From Bathynomus jamesi (Eukaryota > Arthropoda > Malacostraca > Isopoda > Cirolanidae): a stretch of DNA of 64,000 bases. This document shows, piece after piece, positions 1 to 10,582 of this stretch. Made by a program: the position numbers and the translations under genes. Where the stretch lies: contig JAJOZX010017250.1 in the NCBI GenBank assembly GCA_023014485.1, positions 1-64,000 on the forward strand, read 5' to 3'. Position 1 is the first letter of the stretch. Each line of letters begins with the position of its first letter. The notes under the pieces were generated by a model. The model was given only the letters and a program-made list of their open reading frames with translations, was not told where the DNA came from and did no database searches.

Positions 1-1
1 A

Positions 2-314
2 GCTTCTATAATATTTAAATTCCGTTCTGGCCATGTAGGCCTTCAGGCTTACTTACACGGGATTGGACTAGCCTTCTCCCCATTATGTGTTAGTTGTAAT
101 TTACCAGAGACACTGTCCCATTTCTTTCTTTTTTGTCCATGTTATACTAGGCAAAGGAAAAAATTAAGATTCTCTCTTTTTGCAATATGCTGTCAGGGAT
201 TTTACTTTATCAGTCCTATTAGGTGGGGATAGTTTTTCTCCCCCATTGATAAACTTCACTATGGACCAAGTATTCAAGTTTGTAGTGGCATCTGGGTGGT
301 TGAAAGAGTTTTAA
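2..314 (+). pseudogene. LINE ORF2 C-terminal tail, partial
   Basis: The plus-strand frame from base 2 reads as the end of a non-LTR retrotransposon ORF2, downstream of reverse transcriptase and RNase H. It has a RSGHVGL block and then a CVSC...H....C zinc-type motif (CVSCNLPETLSHFFLFCP), which is the usual C-terminal knuckle of I/Jockey/CR1-type LINEs. The frame ends at TAG 230-232. The neighbouring frame continues sensibly (MDQVFKFVVASGWLKEF) to TAA 312-314, so there is one frameshift near 225-235. The 5' part lies outside the window. The family is clear; the clade is not assigned. Confidence 0.8.
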
Positions 315-681
315 ATCTTGCATTGTATACCGATTTCCATTCCCACAGGTTTATTAATCAGTTACCTCCTAGTTACTCCATCTGGCTGTTACTGTTGACT
401 TAGTACTTGGTTCCATTTTTCAGTTCATGTTTAGTAGAACTAACAGGCCTCATGTTCATCCCTTTCCGAGTGTTTTGGAATTGGCCCCAGAACTGAAGAG
501 GGTAATGGTGTGCTTTCTCTTTCTATCTCATCCCAATAATAATAGACCCAGCACTTGATGTAAGAACAGTGAAAGTTCTCCCGTGGAACTTGGTGTTTTA
601 GTCTTGGAGGATACAGTAAATAGCTTTATTGGCTGAGCTCCTCCATATAAAACTTCTCAACAACAATCAATCAATCAATAC
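315..681 (+). repeat. LINE 3' UTR ending in an (AATC)n tail
   Basis: This non-coding stretch follows the ORF2 stop and ends in a short AATC tandem run at about 664-680. Short tandem repeats in place of poly(A) are a common 3' end for LINEs, so I place the element end here. Confidence 0.55.
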
Positions 682-1663
682 ACTGGGCCTCCACACGACA
701 TGATTCACAATACACTGGAACTAAAAACTACCCACGCAACACTGCCAGACTCAAAATAGTATTGAAAACTTTACGTAGCTGTAACTTTTTTAATATTCAT
801 TTGCGACAAATTTTGATTGCACATTTGGAAAGAGGAGCTAAAACTACATTAGAAATAAAAAATAGAAGTGGGGTCACTAGTTGGGTGCTAAATGACAATT
901 TTACCTAGATTGGCACTGGTTACACATTTTCTAGACATTATTGAAGTTAAAATGCAAAAGCAATGAAGTTTTCAACAAAAGTTAATAAACACAGAAGATT
1001 CAGCAGAAAAATACTTTAAAACCAAACATCAACAAAGCACCTGAAATAAGGTTGCCAGATTTTTCAAATGCCCATGCAGAATAAAAAAATTTCTAAAGGT
1101 TTTTTTTTAAGAGCAAATTTTTTTCCAATTGAAACTAGATTTCTTCAACAGTTACAATAAACAAACTTGAAAAATTTTATTAAAATAATGCTTAGCAATT
1201 AAACATCATGAATAATATTGAAATTATTATCCATAATAATGAAATATCGTAAATAATATTGAAATTATCATAGCATATTAAATATTGTAGTATACATCGC
1301 TTTACTAATTATATTATGACATATGTTAATATTTTTTTGAACTTTTAATCTTCAAAATTTTAGCTCCATCTTCTGACTTCAAGTATAACTGAAATTCCTT
1401 GCAAGTCAGAAAAATTTTCTTTAATCATGAGTTCTGATTCTAAATTTTCAATGAGCAACCTTAGTTAACTTTATTATTAGATTAATAAACAAATATATTT
1501 ACAAGGTATATTTACAAAATTAATAAACAAAAAATTTGCAAAATATATTTACAAAAAATTTGGTTCTTTAAAATTTTTGCAATCTTAATAAATAAATAAA
1601 TAAATAAATAATAACTTAAATTTTTGCAAACAATATTTCAATATCTATGAATATCTACAAAAA
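682..1663. other. AT-rich stretch, no gene seen
   Basis: The sequence is very AT-rich, with an (AATA)n run at about 1585-1612 and local repeats of words such as aataatattgaaattat. I see no coding frame, RNA gene or terminal repeats. Part of it may be the 5' region of the LINE that follows. Confidence 0.5.
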
Positions 1664-1885
1664 ATGGACTCAATGGTGACTGTTCTCCACACTAAAACCA
1701 GTATGCAAGTTAACATGGCAGAGGAAGAAAACAAAAACAGAAACCCATGTATAAAATGTGCATTAGACTGCAACCTACATGCATTAAGATGTGATGAATG
1801 CAGACTATGGATACACTACAGCTGTAGTGAACTACAGGTGAGTTACAGGAGGAGGAAATGTCATTGCCAATGTAGAGCTTGCTGA
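1664..1885 (+). pseudogene. LINE ORF1, N-terminal zinc-finger part
   Basis: The 73-residue frame contains CIKCALDCNLHALRCDEC then LWIHYSC, a spacing typical of PHD-like or gag-like zinc fingers in ORF1 of CR1-type LINEs. It ends in a cysteine-rich segment (KCHCQCRAC), where the frame is probably lost. The neighbouring frame continues as a charged linker towards the CCCH block at 2041. It is interpreted as part of one damaged ORF1. Confidence 0.5.
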
Positions 1886-2040
1886 AAAAGTGAGAAACCC
1901 TGAAGATGAGACCCTAGAGAGAGGGAAACTGCAAGCAAAAAGGGCACCAAGAGAGACAAAACAAGAATAGGAAATAGACATTAAGACTTTCAACAAAGTG
2001 AACAACCCCACTGTACAGTCACCAAAAGCTAGTATGCAAG

Positions 2041-2607
2041 TATTACAGGAGGGGCTTGTGTAAATATGGACTTAAGGGAAGAGAATGCCCATTTGCTCAC
2101 CCACCACTCTGCCAAAAATTTATACACGATGGGAATGGCATTTCTGGGTGTAGATCCAATGCAAGATGTCCCTATCTTCATCCTCAAACTTGCCAGAGCT
2201 CATGGTGGGAAAGTTGTTGTTTTAAAGAGAACTCCAATCTGGCCCACCTGAAGGGAACAATCCGATTGCAACCACATCAAAATCAATGGAGAGAATACCA
2301 GGATAGTGAGCCTGCTATCCATCAGCACTATTTGGCCCAAGGGATGCAAGAAAACCTAAGATCAAATACCATTCCTGCACCCAGATCTTATGCTGATGTA
2401 GCGGGTCCAGGTAAGCCTACTGGTGACAATGGTACAGCAAGCAACCATGAAACCCCATTGGGGTTTTACCACCTCATGAAACAAGTACAAGACATTCAAA
2501 GCTCACTTGGTCTCCTCATACAAAAGCAAATGAGAACCCCAGCAGGAACCCTACAAATGCCCTACATGTGGGAGATGAAACAAATGGCTCCACAAATGTA
2601 TCAATAA
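2041..2607 (+). pseudogene. LINE ORF1 with tandem CCCH zinc fingers
   Basis: The frame has two CCCH-like fingers, RGLCKYGLKGRECPFAHP and then GCRSNARCPYLHP, each followed by a downstream Cys (PPLC, PQTC). A proline- and glutamine-rich tail follows. Tandem CCCH fingers of this kind occur in ORF1 of LINEs common in crustaceans and other invertebrates (family knowledge). The ORF stops at TAA 2605-2607. The alternative frame across this point runs into the endonuclease once the 2612-3393 insertion is ignored, so ORF2 probably overlaps the end of ORF1. The 1664 and 2041 blocks are not in one frame, so the copy is defective. Confidence 0.65.
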
Positions 2608-2611
2608 TTTA

Positions 2612-3393
2612 TGTGAAAAAACTATATAGGGCTATGGGTTGATTGCCTGATACCCTCATCCATTGAAAATTTCCAGCAGATTTGAGTGGAGAGTTAAACG
2701 ACAAAAGCCCTATGTTTTTTCGTTAGAGAGTTATGAATATGTAAGTCTTTAAAGGACCTCTTTATATTTAATTGTTTATGGTAATTTTAGCGTGGGATTT
2801 TAGATGCCTATATGTGAACGAAAAGAAATTGTCCCACCTTATTTCTGCTGGGCCTTAGTTTGCTTCGATGTAGGGCGTTATGATCTTTTTTGGTGTACGG
2901 CCACCACGATAGAGTTATGCGATGAGTTAACTTGATGTAATTAATATAAGTAGTCACAATATAAACACTTGAAGGTATAGGCCTATCCTTTCTTTTATGT
3001 TTATTAAGTTTATTATAAGGAATTCACTCAGAACTTTAGGGAAGACAAAAGCACATCCTCCCTGTTTAAAGCGTTCGCTGTACATTAAACAGCTCCGAGA
3101 GCTGTTCCTTTTCGCGTTGTATTTTCATTATTTGCTGATCTGGCAAAGTTTTGTTTGGTCTACTTCTCTCCTGAAGACTAAACAATAAATTGAGTTTTCT
3201 TGTTGCTATGTGAGGCTTGATGCATACATACCAGTTCTTTGTACGTATGGCAAATATTTCATTCCCAATAGGCTATGTCACCAATCCCGAGGCAATTTTG
3301 TATAGATATTTAATTCAATTAATTAATAATTTATATTTAATTATGAAATAAAGGTACCACATATACCATGTTGTGAGCGTGTATAGTTTTTCC
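2612..3393. mobile_element. 782-bp insertion with 8-bp TSD (ATAATTTA)
   Basis: The direct repeat ATAATTTA occurs at 2604-2611 and 3394-3401. Removing the segment joins LINE residues IIY to LNIHGL. The insert starts TGTGAAAAAACTATATA, and its right end in reverse complement starts GGAAAAACTATACAC, giving imperfect inverted termini of about 13 bp. The 8-bp TSD fits hAT-like elements, but the ends are not the usual CAG type. No coding capacity is seen. Confidence 0.7.
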
Positions 3394-3594
3394 ATAATTT
3401 ACTTAAACATCCATGGCCTTTACCCAAACTCAAACCATACCAAAGTACCTTACCTAAAGAGCCTAGTGGAAAACACTACTAGCACAGTTATAGCCCTCAC
3501 AGAAACACACCTGAACCCCATGATCATGAGTAGTGAAATTGCAATCAAAGGGTACACCACCCATAGATGTGACAGAGAAGACTGTCTAAATTTA
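3394..3594 (+). pseudogene. LINE endonuclease N-terminus, truncated
   Basis: The frame reads LNIHGLYPNSNHTKVPYL, then IALTETHL and a GYTTHRCDR segment, which match the first motifs of the apurinic-type endonuclease of LINE ORF2 (catalytic Glu in TETHL). It is cut off where element A begins (GGGTCC at 3595). The first motif is split by the 2612-3393 insertion. Confidence 0.75.
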
Positions 3595-4099
3595 GGGTCC
3601 ATTCCATGTCAATTCAATGGTGAAAAAAACGTGACCATCACCAATTTTTTTTTAAAATTGGCACACTTATAGATCTCTGAGAAAAACAGAATGACGCTTG
3701 TTTCAACACTCTAGGTCATATGGTTCTGGAGATTTGGCCCTTCAAATTTTGTAAAAAAAGGTCAATTTCCAAGGTCATACCATATTTCAACATGAAATAT
3801 CTCGGCTCCTATTGCACTTACAGAGACCATTTAAACACTATTTTAAAGCTTTTAAGCAGATCTACAACTTTGTTTCTATTAATATTTTACCTCAGTGGTA
3901 AAAAAAAAGTTGATCTTATTTTTGACCTTTGACTTTGTGTTGGTCATTTGATGTCACAACTGATTTTTTTTCTCCTTTCACCCAATTTTGGGTACACATG
4001 TCTACCTTAACCTAAAGCAAGATTTTTAGTGTTGATTAAGTTAGTACCAGTATAGATGCTACAACCATTTCAGTGGACCATACCCACCTCCATTTTGAC
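3595..4099. repeat. Element A left inverted repeat arm
   Basis: This arm resumes at 8764-8880 after the hAT insertion. Shared landmarks with 10583-11208 (inverted) include AACGTGACCATCAC, the GGCACACTTATAGATC segment, GGTCATATGGTTCTGG and AATTTTGGGTACACATGT. Confidence 0.85.
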
Positions 4100-4394
4100 C
4101 AGGGCTGTGGAGTCGGTACACAAAACCTCCGACTCCGACTCCTTTATTTTTCAAATGTCCAACTCCTGACTCCTGACTCCTTCATAAAAGGTCAATATAT
4201 ATTAATGGTAAATCTGCTAAATTGGTAAATGGTAACAAGGCATTTCATCACAGCTGATTTCGTTGGAAGTCTCTTTGCCATTGTGCATTAAAGTTTAGAA
4301 CAAATAATTTTATCAATAATTTAAAATTAAACTTATCAAGTTATCAGTATCACAATTATAAAAATATTTCCTGAAAAAAAAGTAAGGGTTAATA

Positions 4395-4866
4395 GGGTCA
4401 TTCCATGTCAAGTCAGCCACCTAAAACACTCACCCCTTTCAATTTTGCTCATACTTGGCACAATAGCAGATATACATGCCAAACTTAAATTCCCAAATTA
4501 TTAGAGCTGACTGACCTTTGGTTACTGAGATACAAGGTCACAAAGTTGTGACATTTTGACCTTTTTTGCGTTAAATGACTATTTTCAAAATGGTGTAACT
4601 AAAACACTATTAAAGCTAGAGCATTGATTTTGGTCTCATTTTAAAGCTCTTTAGTAGCCCTTGTTTATTGTCTCTTGTTAAATATCTCTACTGTGAAAAA
4701 AAAAAAATCCCTTCAAAAGTTGACCTTTGACCTTGAATAAAAAAAAAATACCTTCTAAAAAATTCAATTTTTTTACATTAATACCTTGAGTCATGTACAA
4801 CAAAATCCCAAGAAGCTGTAAGTGGCTGATAACTAGTTCAATGTATAAAAAATAATGAATTCAAGC
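4395..4866. repeat. Element B left TIR
   Basis: It is nearly the reverse complement of 8113-8593, including the GTTGACCTTTGACCTTGAAT and CAAGAAGCTGTAAGTGGCTG segments. The arms differ near the outer end (CACCTAAAACACTCACCCC here versus a longer spacer on the right) and in A-tract lengths. Confidence 0.9.
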
Positions 4867-5386
4867 AACATTTTGAAAAAAGTCATTTTATACAAAAATT
4901 GTCAAAGTCATGACTTTGTGACCTTGTATGTCAGTAACCATTTTTGTCTAAGGTCAGCTCAATCTCTTACAAATACAACCCATATCTACATACTATCTGC
5001 AGCCTTCTACAAACAAGCAAATGCTTATTTTTAAATATTTGTTCTTTACCCACCTCACCTGTATGTTGTGCATGTATGTGATGGTTTTCAGTAGTTGACA
5101 AGATTCTTGTGGGCCACCCAATTTATTGTGATTTCTAGAAGAGAAAACAATTTTTAATGTATACCTAGATAGCTACCTAATTAACAAATACAAGTAACAT
5201 ATTAAAATGTACATACAATATGTATAGGTATAGTGCTCATTGATTTCCATTTATCACAACTTAAAATGTATGCAGTGTATATATAGTTACATGACCATTT
5301 TCATTTTGAATTCTTACCTTTCTGTGCTGTAGATCTGCCAAAGCTTTGGATGCCTTCAAAGTAACTTCTTTGCAAATCCTGTATGT
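4867..5386. other. Element B internal non-coding region
   Basis: AT-rich sequence between the left TIR and the transposase stop. It includes another copy of the GTCACAAAGTCATGACTTTG type palindromic words seen in the TIR. No further gene is seen. Confidence 0.5.
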
Positions 5387-5770
5387 TCATCCATTAGTAG
5401 TAGATGCCTCAACTTGTGTTAGAATATCTGAATATGGTAAGATTAATTCATCTGGTCGACCAGGATACACAAATGATGGGTTTGGGCCATGAGGATGAAG
5501 GAATGTGACTTTTACTTCTCTATTCTCTGGTATCTTTTCCAGCACATATGCCACCCACCAATGGCCATCATATGCAGCAGTAACAAAACCATGTATTTTC
5601 TCCTCAGTCACAACTTCTTCCTTTTCAGTAACTTTCTCAATATTTGAATAATCTGATAATGAATAATGTTTAACCTTAAGAGAAGTCAATGAAACTGGCT
5701 GTAAATGGTGTAATTTCTGTGTACCAGCAATAGTCTTGCAGTTGAGTGTCTTTCTTGGAGAAGTTGGCTT
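5387..5770 (-). pseudogene. Element B transposase C-terminal domain (frameshifted continuation)
   Basis: The frame after about 5770 is more protein-like than the end of the 681-residue ORF. It reads through TIAGTQKLHHLQPVS into YDGHWWVAYVLEK and VTFLHPHGPNPSFVYPGR and stops at TAG 5384-5386 or slightly beyond. A WW-containing beta-rich module at the C-terminus is common in such transposases. It overlaps the upstream ORF by four bases at 5686-5689, which I read as a single-base frameshift, not a separate gene. Confidence 0.6.
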
Positions 5771-7731
5771 TCCTCTTCATGCTCTTTATTGGTTGAAAAA
5801 TGACATTTTATATTTACAATATTTTCACTTGCAAATGTATATAACTGTTCTGCAGTAAGGATCTGTTCATCATAAGGTCGTTGTAGACTAGCTTTTGCAG
5901 CTAATCTCTTAACTGTGCCTCCAACACCATCACAGGGTCCCTTTCCATGACTTGTTGCAAAAAAATTCCATTCTGCCTCAATTCCAAAATCATCTCTGTG
6001 ATGGCAAAGATTCAAAAAGTTTTTGCAGTTCTTATACTGTCCTGCACACCCATCTGAAAAGTAAATTATTTTGTGGATGGAACCGATGGATGAGATATTA
6101 TCTTTTAGGAATTTTATCAGATGCTTTTGAAACAAATGTACAGCAACTGTGTTATGGATGTTACACTCTGAAATAATAACAAAGCTAAGGTGAGCAATCT
6201 CATCTTCCTTTTTATAGTAAATAACAAATGGATGTAGAGTAGCCATCTCATTGTTCCAGTGAAAGCTCTGAACCTCATCTTGAAGAATAAAGGAATAATT
6301 TTCAGCAAAATCACACACAGCAAGGACCTCACCATCTTTCAAAGACATTTTTGTTTCACAGTAATAAGTTGCTTGCATCTTTGTCTTGAAGTCATGTATC
6401 TGGTATTCTTTCAGTTGGTTACAGAATTGGTCAATATATTCATCTGTATTCAGTTCTACTGATTCAAGATTTGACCGATCTGTATTGGTCCACTTTTTAA
6501 AATTTATGATATCAATGAAGTTGTTTGTAAATATGTCCAGTAGTCTGTTTTTTAAATCTGATGGATCTCCACATTGTTCACATTGTCTGAGGCAGCATTT
6601 CTGTGAGGCAGGATTGCATTCCATAAAGGCAACACAATGACGTACATTCTTAATAGGTGTGTCATCATTTGCAGTTAGTTTTTCTAATTCAGCTCCTACA
6701 AACATAAGTTTGGCATTCTGATGAATTGTACAGACACATACTGAGTGAGTTCCTGTTGCTCCAGCAATAACACACTGCTTTGGACGCAATTCTGCAAATT
6801 TACTGAATCCCACCTTAACCAAAGGATTTCTTTCTTTGAAAATATGATAGGCTTCTTTTAAATTGCAAAGTAAAAGATGCTTTTGCAAATGTATCCTTCC
6901 TCTTTCATTGTCAATGATACTACAATAGTCTTTCTTTCCTGGCATTGTTCTACTGATGTCTTCTGAAAGATAAAATGCTTTAATAGTGTCAACAGTATCC
7001 TGTTTAATTCTTTTCCCACCCTTTGGATTTGGGTCTGAAAGGACACCTTTTTCTTCAACTATTTTTTTAGCAATAGATGCTGTATGCCTTGTTGTGTTAA
7101 ATTCTGAAGCAATTTTCCTAATGCTCCAACTTTTGGGCAATACAGTGAGGATTTTTATTTTATCACTTCTTTTAGTATTTTCATTTTTGAATTTTTCCTT
7201 GAGTTGATTTATTATTTCTAAACAGTCTACATCTCCAGATGGCTCCTTAAATTGTGAGTCAGAAATCTCTTTTCCTGCAACTGTTTCCATTCTCTTCTTA
7301 ACTGTCTCTGTCACCTTGCTTAGTTTTTTAGCTCCATATGACTTTTGCTCTACAAGCTTTCTCTTTTTTATGGGTGATTCACCAATTGAAACAAAAGAAG
7401 CATTCAAAGTACACATCTCATGGTTTTGCTCTGAAGTTGATGCATCACTATTGTCAACATTTTCAATTTTCTCAAGATCTTCAGGTGGTTCACTACTACA
7501 AGAAGCAGCATCATCATTTATGTCTGAATTCAAAGTGCCTATTCCTTTCTCAGGCAAGGACTCAAGATGTTCTCTACACTGCTTACAAAGTCTGTGATGT
7601 AGTGTTAAGTGCAGATCGGGAAACTTATTTACAAGTTCCTGTGGTACAATTCTCAAACTCTTCTTTCGACACTGACCTTTGTGACGCAGCAAAGGATCAG
7701 CACACTTCTGTTTCAGTTTTAAATGTTCCAT
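5686..7731 (-). CDS. Element B transposase (Sola-like), main part
   Basis: A 681-residue open frame. The N-terminus has a cysteine-rich domain (C10, C21, then LCKQC at 49-52). Residues 70-150 are acidic or basic low complexity, and about 200-225 looks like a helix-turn-helix (SWSIRKIASEFNTTRHTA). A Cys cluster (GTHSVCVC, CC..C..C near 380-387) follows. The C-terminal half has conserved acidic positions suited to a DDE nuclease: D474 (AVCDFAENYS), D560 (IYFSDGCAGQYKN) and D601 after SHGKGPC. The ATG at 7731 is chosen because the zinc domain begins right after it. Element C has the same motifs, so the positions are conserved. The frame ends in a non-conserved tail because of a frameshift near 5755-5775; the true C-terminus is the next entry. 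Tentatively Sola superfamily. Confidence 0.8.
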   Translation of the reverse strand: MEHLKLKQKCADPLLRHKGQCRKKSLRIVPQELVNKFPDLHLTLHHRLCKQCREHLESLPEKGIGTLNSDINDDAASCSSEPPEDLEKIENVDNSDASTSEQNHEMCTLNASFVSIGESPIKKRKLVEQKSYGAKKLSKVTETVKKRMETVAGKEISDSQFKEPSGDVDCLEIINQLKEKFKNENTKRSDKIKILTVLPKSWSIRKIASEFNTTRHTASIAKKIVEEKGVLSDPNPKGGKRIKQDTVDTIKAFYLSEDISRTMPGKKDYCSIIDNERGRIHLQKHLLLCNLKEAYHIFKERNPLVKVGFSKFAELRPKQCVIAGATGTHSVCVCTIHQNAKLMFVGAELEKLTANDDTPIKNVRHCVAFMECNPASQKCCLRQCEQCGDPSDLKNRLLDIFTNNFIDIINFKKWTNTDRSNLESVELNTDEYIDQFCNQLKEYQIHDFKTKMQATYYCETKMSLKDGEVLAVCDFAENYSFILQDEVQSFHWNNEMATLHPFVIYYKKEDEIAHLSFVIISECNIHNTVAVHLFQKHLIKFLKDNISSIGSIHKIIYFSDGCAGQYKNCKNFLNLCHHRDDFGIEAEWNFFATSHGKGPCDGVGGTVKRLAAKASLQRPYDEQILTAEQLYTFASENIVNIKCHFSTNKEHEEESQLLQERHSTARLLLVHRNYTIYSQFH

Positions 7732-8112
7732 GTTTGTACTCTGAAATCACAAAAGCACAAAGAAAATCCTGAAAAGAAAACAATGAACAATTAATGAATT
7801 ATTAAATAAATTTTTATACATGTATTTAGTAAAAATAAATTAACTTTAACTTGAAGTCAGGAGTCAACTCTGTAAAGTTGACAGTACTTATATACTAGTT
7901 GGGCCTTTGGATCAGCGCTACTCCAGTAGATTTGGGGCTGTCGAGGGGTTTAACCCTGGTTGTCTTTTAAAAGACTTCTTTTGGCACAGGTCACAAAAAG
8001 GTTTTTGAACTAATAATGTTAAGTTGAACTAAGTCTTCACTGACACTATATCAGAACAGAACTTTTAAATAAATGAACTGACAAAAAAATCTAAAATTGA
8101 AGAATGATGCCA

Positions 8113-8593
8113 ACTTCATTTATTTTTTATACATTGAACTAGTTATCAGCCACTTACAGCTTCTTGGGATTTTGTTGTACATGACTCAAGGTATTAATGT
8201 AAAAAAATTGAATTTTTAGGAGAAGGTATTTTTTTTTATTCAAGGTCAAAGGTCAACTTTTGAAGGGATTTTTTTATTTTTCACAGTAGAGATATTTAAC
8301 AAGAGACAATAAACAAGGGGCTACTAAAGAGCTTTAAAATGAGACCAAAATCAATGCTCTAGCTTTAATAGTTTTTTAGTTACACCGTTTTGAAAATAGT
8401 CATTTAACGCAAAAAAGGTCAAAATGTCACAACTTTGTGACCTTGTATCTCAGTAACCAAAGGTCAGTCAGCTCTAATAATTTGGGAATTTAAGTTTGGC
8501 ATGTATATCTGCTATTGTGCCAAGTATGAGCAAAATTGAAAGGGGTGAGTGCAAAAAGTGCCATTTTGTGGCTGAGTTGACATGGAATGACCC
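8113..8593. repeat. Element B right TIR
   Basis: Inverted partner of 4395-4866. The transposase reading direction is leftward, so its promoter would lie between this arm and 7731. No explicit promoter motif is claimed. Confidence 0.9.
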
Positions 8594-9258
8594 AATACTG
8601 ATAATTAATTAAGTATAAATAATAATATATTTGATTTATATTTATTATTTATACTTAAAATAGTATTTTCTTAAGATTTTATATTGAGATCAGAGTTGGT
8701 ACATTTTTACCGACTCTTGACTCCACCCAAAATTGACTCCGACTCCACGGCCCTGATTTTGACCAAGCACCTTTTTCCAACAAACTTTGGAGCACCGTAT
8801 CTTTGGAACTGTTTGAGCTAGTGTTGAGAAAAATACCATTAAATTTTTCTTACTGAGATATATAATGTCTGCTAATTTTCAAAAAAATCGGTAATTATCT
8901 AACCTAACCTAGTTATTTGGTCAAATACCGTAAGTATCTGGCCCTATTATAATTTTTTTTTTTTGTATATTTCAAAGAATTATATAATATAGGTAATTTA
9001 AATTGCATAATTAATTAATTTATATAGACATTCAAAAGTGTGAAGAACTTTGAACCTGCTATCCTGTTTAAAGGTGAAGCTATGTACATATATAAGTGAA
9101 AATAAGCTTTTTTAAACCTTGGAGCAAGGGTTTTTTTGGCATCTGTATTTATTCTAATCTGTAAATCAAACTGCACATTTTTCTTCTTGTTGACTGCTTA
9201 AACAAGATCAGTAGGTCTCAAATTTTATTTGTGCCACCTAAGCAAAAATAGCTTTTAA

Positions 9259-9688
9259 CAGGGTTGGATACAATGAATAATTATAATTTTATTTTTAATT
9301 AATTGATCCTAATTTCCAGTAATTGTAATTGATTCAAAATAAAATAAAAGTAATTGTAATTGATTTTTGAGCTATAACTAATGTAATTGATCAATTAATG
9401 TCAATTGTTAAAAATTATACCCCTAGATCTGGCAGTCATACATCATCCAATGAAAATAAACCTTTGATAGTTTATTTATTTATACTTAGATATAGATATA
9501 TATTTTTACAGATATATATTTAGATATATAGAATAGATCGTTTATATTTGTGTAATTGTAATTGATTCAGACAAAATTAATTGTAATTGATCTTGAAATT
9601 GTGAAGTACAATAATAATTGTAATTAATTTGAAGAAAAATAAAAAAAATTGTAATTGTTTCCATTTTGTGTAATTGAACCCAACCCTG
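9259..9688. mobile_element. 430-bp hAT MITE (TSD GCTTTTAA)
   Basis: The perfect 8-bp repeat GCTTTTAA lies at 9251-9258 and 9689-9696. The ends CAGGGTTGGAT and AACCCAACCCTG are inverted. The body is full of TAATTGTAATTGATT units in both orientations, the usual subterminal repeat pattern of such MITEs. No coding capacity. Confidence 0.93.
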
Positions 9689-9729
9689 GCTTTTAAGCTA
9701 CATATGTTTTTTTTTCTTTTTAGATAAAC

Positions 9730-10582
9730 ATGGATTTCAGCAATTTGAATATGGGCAGGTTCTGTTGTAACCCATTTAAAAAACATAAAGGAAAAGTGAA
9801 AAAAGGCATTTGTCCATTGACTAAAAATTTGATTGATCAAAATCCTGAATTGAAACTAACAAATAATCATAAAGCACATGCAACCTGTTGAAATATACTA
9901 GCAAATCGTCCATTCCCAATGCCTGAATGTGAACCACTTGAAAAATCACCATCCACCTCATCAAGTGTCCCATCTGAGCTAGAAACCATTGGAGATGTAG
10001 TTGAAATGTAGTATGAGCTTAGTAAATTCAATGATTCATTGGCCGCACTTGATGAGACCCCAATAAAACCATGTAAACTCTCTGACAGCGCTGGTTACGC
10101 AAAGAGAAAGTTGAGGAAAGTAGTAGTAGTTGTGAAAAGAAAGCTTCAACTTGCAATTAAACAACCAATTTCATGCAGTGACTCAGATGATACAGAACTG
10201 GAGATTCTTCAACAACTAAAAGAGAAATTTAATCAAGTGACAAGTTGAAGTGAAAAACTGACAATTCTTACTATCTGACCGAAAAGATGGACACAAGTAA
10301 AGATCAGAGAAGAATTTAAGTGCTCTGATTACATGGCTAGGTAAGCAAAGAGTTTGGTGATAGAGAAGGGAGTGCTTTCAACTCCTAATCTGTGTTTGGG
10401 AAACACCTGAATAGTGAAACTGCTGCCAAAGTAATTGACTTCTATCATTCGCCAGATGTGAGTAGACAAATGCCAGGGTTGAAAGACTATGTTTCTGTAA
10501 AAGGAACTGATGGTAGGTGGGAAAGAAAAAAAAATTGCTAATCTTATGCAACCTAAAAGAAGCAAAAGAGGCAAATTGTCTT
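9730..10582 (+). pseudogene. Element A transposase remnant (same superfamily as B)
   Basis: A typical 3' splice site (tttttctttttag) lies just before ATG 9730. The frame starts MDFSNLNMGRFCCNPFKKHK, matching the N-terminal CC.PF..HK domain of B and D. It continues through TELEILQQLKEKF and, after frameshifts, SPDVSRQMPGLKDYVSV, which aligns with SEDISRTMPGKKDYCSI in B. At least four stops or frameshifts interrupt it. It runs directly into the right TIR, so the catalytic half is deleted. Confidence 0.8.

Larger units (their letters stand above)
4395..8593. mobile_element. Element B: 4.2-kb long-TIR DNA transposon, tentatively Sola-like (TSD AATA)
   Basis: Ends GGGTCATTCCATGTCAA at 4395 and the inverse at 8593 open inverted repeats of about 470 bp. 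The 4-bp repeat AATA lies at 4391-4394 and 8594-8597. Four-base TSDs with long TIRs and a very divergent DDE protein fit the Sola superfamily (family knowledge), but I assign it by these traits and not by a database match. It carries one minus-strand transposase gene (5387-7731). Confidence 0.85.
4100..8755. mobile_element. hAT-type non-autonomous element (TSD ATTTTGAC) hosting element B
   Basis: The ends are CAGGGCTGTGGAGTCGGTAC on the left, and the right end (CCGACTCCACGGCCCTG) is its inverted counterpart. The perfect 8-bp repeat ATTTTGAC flanks it at 4092-4099 and 8756-8763. CAG-type ends and 8-bp TSDs are hAT hallmarks. Its own sequence is only about 450 bp (4100-4394 and 8594-8755), rich in GACTCC repeats; the rest is element B. 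It has no coding sequence of its own, so it is a MITE. Confidence 0.92.

Noticed and set aside
3373..3393. ATG at 3373 as a true start of the LINE endonuclease ORF
   Set aside because: It lies inside the 782-bp insertion (TSD at 2604 and 3394); the real LINE reading comes from upstream of that insertion.
6117..7772. Plus-strand frames opposite the element B transposase
   Set aside because: Antisense shadows; the minus-strand frame carries all conserved motifs.
8898..8913. CTAACCTAACCTAG as an interstitial telomere (TTAGG) repeat
   Set aside because: Only two to three units, inside the element A arm; too short to be meaningful.
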